A stretch of 64,000 nt of DNA from Theristus sp. LFF4_11 (lineage: Eukaryota; Nematoda; Chromadorea; Monhysterida; Xyalidae), in the NCBI GenBank assembly GCA_030248135.1, contig JASANC010002070.1:62001-126000 (forward strand), written 5' to 3'. This document shows positions 56,577-64,000 of the stretch, piece after piece. A program made the position numbers and the translations under genes. Position 1 is the stretch's first letter. Each line of letters starts with the position of its first letter. The notes under the pieces were generated by a model. It did not search any database. It worked only from the letters and a program-made list of their open reading frames with translations, and was not told the DNA's origin.

Positions 56577-59500
56577 TCAGAACTTGCCGGCGACGTAGTC
56601 GATGTTCCACCCGCTGGGCGTGATCGCCCACCGCCAGTCGCGCGACGTGCGTCGCTGCGTGATCAACTGGCGCAGCCGACGCAGGCGCTCCGAGTGCTGG
56701 CGCTCGCCGTGGATGTAGTTCGACGCGAGACCGACGTGCACGGCGGCCGGCGACGGCGGCGTCGAGATCGACCGGTGACGCTGCATGCAGTGCGTGGTGA
56801 GCTTTTAGGGAGTTTGCATTCTCTGTCGACAGGCGTAAACTGACGAAATCGCCGAAATTCTTGATCGCTCATTCGATGGCTATGGCTGTGTTGATTTTTT
56901 TTGTGCATTCGCCCGTCTCCAGCAACAGAGTACCATGAATGCACACGCATTCGTTGATGTTGCGTTCACAGTCGTTCAAATTCAAAATTTTCCAAACCAG
57001 CTTGTTTGTCTGGCTCTGGTGTTGTGGTCACCATGCGGTCACAATTTCACAAATCACCCTGTGGCGCACGGAGTCGGGGGTGCAACGGTTTAATCAAACC
57101 AGTGACTCTTTCTCACATTCTGTCATTCTTCAACCGAGAGGCCCACAATTAAAAAAACCATAAAACCCATCCACTCGCACCTCAAAAACCACCCAGAACT
57201 CCCACGGCGAGTAAGGCGCCTGTTTCGCGGGGTCGGAGGGCGCCGCGCGCGCGTTCGCCTGCCCGTAAGCGAGGTACACGAACGAGGTGTCGGCGGCGTC
57301 CTGCACGGCCACGTTGAACGACCAGGCGCTCAGCAGCCAACCGTGCTGCGGCGTCAACTGCAGCGACATGTGGTCGGAGCCTGAGCGGTGTTTTCGTGAC
57401 GTTTGTGTCACTTCAATCACGTACATCACGTAAATCAGACAATCTCCGGGTGACACAAATGTGATTCTGGTTGCACAGTGTGACGGGTTAGCACCATGGT
57501 GCGTTCAAGGCAAATCGGGGCCGAAACGCTGTCTCCTGGCAGGGCACTGGCTCACGCGATACTCAGTCGTTCTCGTTCAAAACATCCAAAGTCCCCACAA
57601 TGCCACTGGAGGTAGGCTGTTGTCATCGGGTTTCTGGAACCTCCGAAACGGCTACAACAGCAAAACACGGAGTACCGCCAGCCAGCCAGGACAGGCAATC
57701 GTTTCTGCGTTCTATGATTGCTGGGTTGCTCAGTGAACAAACGCGCGAACCTTCTGCGTAGAACGTCAAGTTCAGTCGCCCGTCCGACAGCGTTTCTCGG
57801 CTGGTTAGTTTCAGCACAGCAGGATTATCGTAGAAGTTCGGCGAGTCCGGCACTGCTTTCCAGCAGAACGATCTGGCAATGAAAACGCAATTGATCAGTG
57901 GAAATTGCAGGCGGCTGCAGCGAATCTACCTTCGGCTCGATCGAAACCGTCAGGAAAAATTTCCAGTGGACTGTTTAGATTGTAAGCTTTGAATAAATTG
58001 TGCACTGAGAAAACCGATAAAGGCAGAAATAAACTGACCTTGGGTCGGTTGCGAAGCTTCAGAATTGTCCACAAGAAAAACATTGAATGTTCACAGTGGA
58101 ATTTTTCACACAACATCCAAAACATGCGCGAGCGAAACTCACTCCGGCGGTATAATCCTGGAGACGGCGACGTAATACGGCAGATTGCAGTATCGGCCGA
58201 CGTCGGGCGTACAGCGGAACGGGCGTCTGCATTCGTTCAGCCCCGTCTCCGGCGGCAGGTCGGCGACGCCCCGGTGGTCCAGTGGCACGTACAGCAGACC
58301 GGACTCGGTCGACGCCACCGTGCCGTCCGGAGACAGCAAACGACGACGCACGTGCTGCGAGCAAAAAAAGCGCTGAGTGGTCGGTAGATGCGAGGGTGAT
58401 TGTATGGGCATGCCGGCACGCTGGCTGGATGTTGTTGTTTGTTTGTTGTCCCCTTTTTATCCTTACCCAACGCCCTTGGGGAAAGGCAGTGTCGCAATTT
58501 TTATGGTCCACCACATGGGCTGCGACGTTGGAAGCAGTTTTTCTGCTGCAAAAGTGGGCGTTGGGCAAGCTGCGCTGGTATGCATGGGCGCGATGTCATT
58601 AAGTTCCTCGCCACCGGAACAGCAATCTTGTGAATCAAGAAAGCCGACGTTTATGCTGCCGAAACCATTAAGCCCCACGCAACCCGGGGCAGCCGAGTGG
58701 TCACGAGCGGATTCGAACCCGGGCCTTCCGATTGGAAGTCCCAAGTGCTATCCACTCAGCCACTCAGCCGGCCACGCTGACTGGTTGAGTTTGTATGCGA
58801 CACACTGGTTGGTTGATTGTACATTGCGGGCCGCATATTGGCCGGGCTTAATGGCGACGTTTGTTGTGACGGACCCGAAATGAACCGAAACGCTTCCGGC
58901 TGCATATGGTTATGGGAATCAACCGGGGACTGTATGAAATTCCTCTGTAAATCAGTCAGAAAAAACGTGGCGGAAGCCTCATCACAGAAACGTCATCACT
59001 TTATTTATGTCTTCGGCGGAAAAAAACCGCCAGCGAACACACTCACATTGATGTGCAGCCGTCTCAGTCGCGGTTGTTCCGGATTGTAGTCGTACGGGAC
59101 ACCGATGGTGCCAGTGGCCAATGATACGTACGCCAGCACAACGGCGGCGAACATCAGAAACAGCAGACGGAGGATTGCGTTCATGCTGCTCGTGTACAAC
59201 AGCGACGACTGAAAAGGTCTATAATGGTGACTGCGATAGTGAGCGTTACGTGCAATCGAATGAAAACAGTCAACTTTTTGCAAATATGCAGTTTTTGATG
59301 TCGTGTTAGTTAGCGCTCGGTTTTGCTGTACCGTTGGGACAGCGTGTGAGTGTCGATGTGAGGTCCCCGTGGGGATTTTTTCTGAAGACCATGCCTTGTT
59401 TGGTAGCAATCAACACACCAATGTTGCACAGATATATGACCTATTTTTTTAAACGTGTCCCACTGAAATGACGTCATGTGCCGCCAAACATGCGCTTGCC

Positions 59501-62500
59501 GTTCACAGCAAACCAGACTTTCCGTTTAGCCGATTTCTTCCCGTAAACAAATGGTGAATGTTGAATCAGTCACACAAAACTGAAATTTTAGTGCCCGCAC
59601 TTTGACAAACGGGAGATTTTAAAAAGCAAATGACGTCATTTTAGTCCGGACACCTTTGAATAAATCCACAATAGTCAACAGGCCAAACATACGCTGACAC
59701 TCACGCTGCTGAGTGTGCAACAACATGCTCTCGATAATAACAGCGTGCACGGTATTCCGAAACGAACTCCAATCAGTTCGGCATTGCGTGGCTTCAGATG
59801 CAAACAGTCAAAACTGTCAACGCAAGCAATCATGCACTCACAAAAATGATCAACACTCCGATGGCGCCGAGGAAGCAGAGTGCGCCAACGGGCAGCTCCG
59901 AGTTGACGGACAATGAGCGTCCCATGATCGGCACGAACATGTCGATCAACAGACCCGTGCAGTAGATCACCATCACCAGCGCTGGCAGTGACGCCAGCAA
60001 ATGCGCTGACAGCAGCGCAGACGACGTCACACGACCGTTGGGCCGACCTGCAACGGTGGTGTGCATCGTATCACTGAGACGGTAGTCGCATCTAGAAGCT
60101 GACACACTGATTGGTCGCACACACACACACAAGCATGCTGGTAAAACCAATTAGCACACAAATGCAGCAATCAGCTCTTAGTTCTCAGAGATTCAGTGCG
60201 TTTGCAAACGTCGAAAGGAAATCAGTTTCTGGCTCGGTTAATGCGGCAAAAAAATGGGTCCCAATGACTCGATCGTATTTCAGAGACGACGGGCTACTTC
60301 ACCAATTTTGAATTCCCGCGTCAAGCATGATAACTGCTCACATCCCCGTGAGCACCATTGCGTCGCAGAGCCTGTAATTCAGATTCCCCAATCTGAAAAT
60401 CACCGGACAATCGGTTCGCTCACCGCCACAGCGCCGGTACACGGCCAACATCGGGAAGCGAGCCAACGGCGCCGCAGTGGTGATCATCCAAAAAAACGCC
60501 GACGCAAAGCCGCGCAGCGTCATGAACGACAGCGTGACGCAGTTCAGTGCGTTCTGCGCGTCGAACACACACGCCTCCAGCACGCACGGCGGAGTCTGCA
60601 CATTTTTTTGAAAACTTTTTTTGGAGATTCTCTTGGGGTTGTTTTGGTTTAACGTTCACTTTAGTTTCTTTTCAAGTGTCTTGGTGTTTCATTTTATGTG
60701 AGAGGAGACCTGGGATTTTCAAAGATCAGCCATCGAAAATTGGCAAACCGCATAGCATAAGACAACAGAAACTGCTTTTGTGACGGCTATGAGAACGTAC
60801 TGAAACGGCACAGAAAGTTCCAGAAAGCTGATCACCACTTCAAGCAGTAAACCAATGCATCCAACCAGCTGTTGCACAAAACCCAGTTGATCCGAAATCG
60901 AAAAAAGCAAGACAAGAAACGCACCACGGCCGAGTAGCATTGTCTAGCAACAGCATGCACAGCCACACCAACGATCAACATGGGCAGAACGTAGATCACA
61001 ATCAACAGTTGCGGTGTGCCGTACCTGTGGATTTAAGCTTTGGAAGTTGCTAAATTCTGACTGATGTCATGCGCTAATCGAATGCGTCATAAACGGGGCA
61101 CTAAAAACGACAAATAGCGCGCAAAAGCAATCGTCGCAACTGTAATGACGGAAATCACCGCCTCCGTTTTGGATAACATGTTGCTGTGATCATATGATCA
61201 CCGTGTAATCAGAAGACTTTCCTCTGCACCGACCAGCACAGTGCGGCGCCCATGGCGTTTATGAAGTAGGTGCATGCGCACAGCGTCAGCAGCATCAGCA
61301 GAGCGGCCCCGTAGTGCGTGCTCAGCGCGCCGACCGCTTGCCGCAGTGAGTACGATTGGATGGGCGGCGCTGCAACGTCACAGCATTACACATGTCAATT
61401 GTAAGACTTGAAACAATTAGCAGAACCGACACACTGCAACTTGAAAACTTGATGCTCGCACGCTGATTGGCTATATCGAGCTGGTGAGACCAATCAGCAA
61501 GCTCAATTGAAAAGCACATAATATATGAGTCGACTATAACAACAAACAACGCACCTATAGCTATATTTGAATACCAATAGCCAGTACGTGGCACTTTAAC
61601 TGATCAACCGACATAACAACAACTTTTTGAACTGTACCGCGTTTGCCATGAGCACTTTTCGCAGACTGCGACTGATGCCAGTGTGTGAGCACCGAATACA
61701 GCAATCGCACCACCACCAACATGATCACGGTGCAGTTGATCAGTTGACCAAGCTCAAACGAGTACACGACCGTGATCAGGCCCATCACGTCGAAGAACAC
61801 GCTGCGACCTGTGTCGTCATATGGGCAGTGTTGTGGTCATTTCATCATGAATGTGATCTTTCATTGTGGTTCTGAGACTTAATGCGTTCGCAGATGTTCG
61901 TAGGAAATTGGTTTCATGCTTGATGCGGCAATTCAAAATTGTCTGAATTCAAAACTGTCAAAATTCAAAAACTCTTTCGTATTTTAGGGATTTGAGCTAC
62001 TTTATGAACTTGAATTACAGTGTCGAGCATGAAACTGATTGTCTATCTATGCGTGCAATTCGTTTTTTTAATCCTGAATATATTTAAGAAAAACTCACCT
62101 TGATTATCAGAGGACGGATGCGCGAGTGACGGCGACGACGCCATCGCAATCACAGTATGAAGAATGTTTTCGCCTGAAATTGACGATTTAAAATTGAATA
62201 AGCCGATTTTTCAATCGATAAAGTTAATCAATCGATCAACACAACAACATTCTCTGCGTAATGCCTTTCCTTGTCACTGAAAAATCTTCAAAGAACAATG
62301 TTTTTTTCCAAAAAAGCGCGAAACCCACCAGCGCGCTGCACGGATCCATTCGAGATAAATTTCGGCTGATCGAACTCCGTATGATAGACGTAGCCGTTAC
62401 GGATGAACGCCAGATCCAAGCCTGCAGAACACACACACACGCTTATCAAACTATTTTCAAACGTGAAAAAAACGTTTAAACAGAAACTCCGTAGCTGAAT

Positions 62501-63768
62501 CCAAACCTGCAGACCAGACGGTTGCGGGTAAAGAGTGAGTTCTCAAACGAGAAAAAAAGGCTCAAACAGAAAACGCCCCAAACAGACGAACCAGCGATAT
62601 GACCGTGATCCCTGAACATGCGGAAGTCGGTGTCGCCCGGCACCACGCCCGATTCGAACACCTCCTGGCCCATGACGCTGCAGTGCGGCCGAGGCGCCGA
62701 CTGGAGATACGTGTTCAGGAGCCACTGGTTGCCGGGGCCTGCTGACGGAATCCCGCAATTTTAGACAATCGATGATATGGACAACTAAGCCAGATGAATA
62801 ATAATGCACAACCAAACCAGTCGAATGAAGTCATCAAAATAACAACAACTGGAAACGTTCGCATACCAGCTTGGAAGAGCAGCTCACGGCCACCGGAGCC
62901 GGCCGCCTCCAGATTGACGAACGCGCGCACCGTGCGACGCCACGGATGGCTGGTGATGAAACTGGAACGAAGTCTGGCACTCGGGGAAAACGTGCGCACA
63001 CACGTGACACGCCAATATACAGTCGATCTCGCTGACATATGCAACTAGCTGCTTGGTTGGTCATAGCAACTCTCAGCGCTGATTGGTTAGTCATGAGCGA
63101 TTCTCGGCGCTGATTGGTCAGTCATGAGAAGTTCTCAACGCTGATTGGTTGATCATTACGCCATGTTGCATATATTTTCCAGATGGACTGTACTCGTTTT
63201 TACGATAGATTTCGACTTTAGAGTACAGAGGTCAGTTTTATAAATGCTTAGTAGCCCAACAGTGCCACACCACTGAGCTCCAACACGAAATCATGAAACA
63301 ACACAGTTCCGGTTTTGGACGCAAACCGGTCCACCAATGTCCGCTCATTAACGTGATGTGAGAAAACTGACATTCCTTGATTCATGACTTTATTCAGGCG
63401 CTCAGTGGTGTAGCACTATTGGACTGCTATGTTTTATAAAACCGGCCCCAGGGACAGGGACCACTTCGAGTGGATCACCGCACGGTCACCCATATTCTGC
63501 AACTGATCACCAATGTTGACCAAGCCGGTTGTAGAGGACCCCCACAACTTGGTTGATTAGTTCCAGTTTATCTGCCAAGTTCCGGTCGAAAACGACTTCA
63601 ATTCAACTCAATCTTTCAATGCTCGTTACCCGTGCGCCGCCATCAGAATGTTCTCTTCGGCACCGTTGAACAGGAAAATGACGTCATTCGGCAGCGAGAC
63701 GTCGCGTTGCGTCAGAATGTTCAGCATCTCGATCATGGTCGCACAGGAGACGCCGTCGTCGCTCGCGC
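56577..63768 (-). CDS. ERMP1: ERMP1/FXNA-type M28 metallopeptidase, 5' end outside window
   Basis: Fifteen minus-strand exons are recognised, roughly 63768-63630, 62961-62867, 62738-62592, 62421-62329, 62173-62099, 61807-61638, 61369-61218, 61024-60928, 60595-60424, 60047-59842, 59208-59047, 58354-58143, 57874-57751, 57380-57181 and 56780-56577. The family comprises multi-pass ER membrane aminopeptidase-like proteins. The peptidase part shows GASDDG (metal-binding Asp), FNGAEEN (catalytic and metal-binding Glu pair), [29 protein letters not shown] and [10 protein letters not shown] (metal-binding His). The first metal-binding His lies upstream of the window. Membrane helices follow from [15 protein letters not shown] onward, ending in a lumenal domain with GSDHMSLQL and [11 protein letters not shown]. 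All catalytic residues visible here are intact, so an active peptidase is likely. Some exon edges may be off by a base or two. Confidence 0.9.
58680..58775 (-). repeat. tRNA-like sequence, possible SINE head or tRNA pseudogene
   Basis: On the minus strand TGGCTGAGTGGATAGCAC resembles an A box, and GGGTTCGAATCC about 30 bases later is a perfect B box. The acceptor and anticodon stems do not pair properly, so a working tRNA is unlikely. It lies in an intron of the ERMP1-type gene. Confidence 0.4.
59437..59674. mobile_element. MITE with paired TGACGTCA sites, copy 3
   Basis: GTGTCCCACTGAAATGACGTCATGTGCCG at the left and GCAAATGACGTCATTTTAGTCCGGACAC at the right, with the same outer TATGACCTATTTTTT and AATAAATCCACAATA blocks as copy 2. 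It lies in an intron of the ERMP1-type gene. Confidence 0.8.
60185..60345. repeat. TCATGC/AATTCAAAATTG palindromic repeat
   Basis: TCTCAGAGATTCAGTGCG, then GGCTCGGTTAATGCGGC, then CCAATTTTGAATTCCCGCGTCAAGCATGATAACTG. The right arm is well preserved. It lies in an intron of the ERMP1-type gene. Confidence 0.55.
61865..62070. repeat. TCATGC/AATTCAAAATTG palindromic repeat
   Basis: TTCTGAGACTTAATGCGTTCGC, then GGTTTCATGCTTGATGCGGCAATTCAAAATTG, and the inverse GTCGAGCATGAAACTG. This copy gives the clearest left arm. It lies in an intron of the ERMP1-type gene. Confidence 0.55.
63018..63192. repeat. MITE-like repeat with three internal ~35-bp direct repeats
   Basis: The outer ends TACAGTCGATCTC and GATGGACTGTA resemble the CAGTCGAACTC family. 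Inside, GCGCTGATTGGTTAGTCATGAGCGATTCTC is repeated three times with small changes (about 63075-63165). It lies in an intron of the ERMP1-type gene. Confidence 0.5.
63236..63445. repeat. palindromic element of ~210 bp
   Basis: GTTTTATAAATGCTTAGTAGCCCAACAGTGCCACACCACTGAGC faces the inverse GCTCAGTGGTGTAGCACTATTGGACTGCTATGTTTTATAAAAC. An unnamed foldback element in an intron of the ERMP1-type gene. Confidence 0.55.
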
Positions 63769-63889
63769 CTGCACACACGCGCATGTTTGGAAAATTTGAT
63801 GTTGATGCTCAGGATTTTAGGCGATGTTTTTAGCCAGGACTAATCTAGAAAAGCGTACAGAACGCCATCCAGTAGGGTGCCCATCGAGT

Positions 63890-63990
63890 TTTCCCTGTAA
63901 TTAAGTGCCTACACACCCCTCGGCGGGGCTCGATCCCCTGAACGCACAGACACAACGATCCCCCGAACGTGGTACTACCAGGCCACGTGA
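63890..63990 (-). repeat. second tRNA-like sequence, possible SINE head
   Basis: On the minus strand TGGCCTGGTAGTACCACG (A-box-like) is followed by GGGGATCGAGCCCCG (B-box-like). Stems are irregular. It lies at the window edge, upstream of the last recognised ERMP1 exon. Confidence 0.3.
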
Positions 63991-64000
63991 GTGACATTGA

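Noticed and set aside
58680..58775. Functional tRNA gene
   Set aside because: The internal boxes are good but acceptor, T and anticodon stems do not pair.

Overview
This window is animal nuclear DNA. Almost every gene is cut by short GT-AG introns, most exon junctions keep frame, AATAAA signals follow several stop codons, and the gene set is eukaryotic: STRIP, RPB4, mitochondrial ATP synthase f, ERMP1-type protease, GILT, ABCB6-type transporter. I read it as an invertebrate, but the sequence alone does not fix the phylum; a compact protostome genome is only a guess. There is no bacterial, phage or CRISPR content.

Layout from left to right: the 3' part of a secreted or membrane PAN-like protein with GQN repeats (+, 2-2892); a FAXC/metaxin-type GST-fold protein (-, 3475-5341); an ABCB6/HMT-1-type half transporter (+, 7112-12211); thymidylate kinase (-, 12828-18188) with a complete young LTR element in one intron; ATP synthase subunit f (-, 19046-20097); RNA polymerase II subunit RPB4 (+, 21378-22136); a 20-exon STRIP gene (+, 22667-35204); a CYTH-domain protein (+, 36484-38800); a DUF4139 protein (+, 40389-48404); a BPHL-like alpha/beta hydrolase lacking the usual catalytic residues (+, 50337-52472); a GILT thiol reductase (+, 52875-54855); and the 3' two-thirds of an ERMP1/FXNA M28 peptidase (-, 56577 to past the right part of the window).

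The genes are unrelated housekeeping and cell-biology genes. They share no pathway and form no evident operon. Exons are GC-rich; introns and spacers are AT-rich and full of small inverted-repeat transposons. At least eight families can be told apart by terminal repeats and target duplications: an AGT...TCT LTR element with 4-bp duplications, a hAT-type element with an 8-bp duplication, TA-flanked foldback and Tc1-like elements, a TTA-flanked Harbinger-type element caught with its own empty site, a family carrying paired TGACGTCA sites, and several dispersed palindromes. The STRIP intron 2 holds a 149-bp satellite with alternating unit types.

The most interesting items are the composite gag-only LTR element with two identical outer LTRs and a divergent internal one, the BPHL-like protein whose nucleophile and acid positions have changed, and the near-promoter hAT insertion between ATP synthase f and RPB4. 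I did not find a clearly new multi-gene system. Exon coordinates were worked out by hand from splice motifs, frame and family similarity; some may be off by a few bases.
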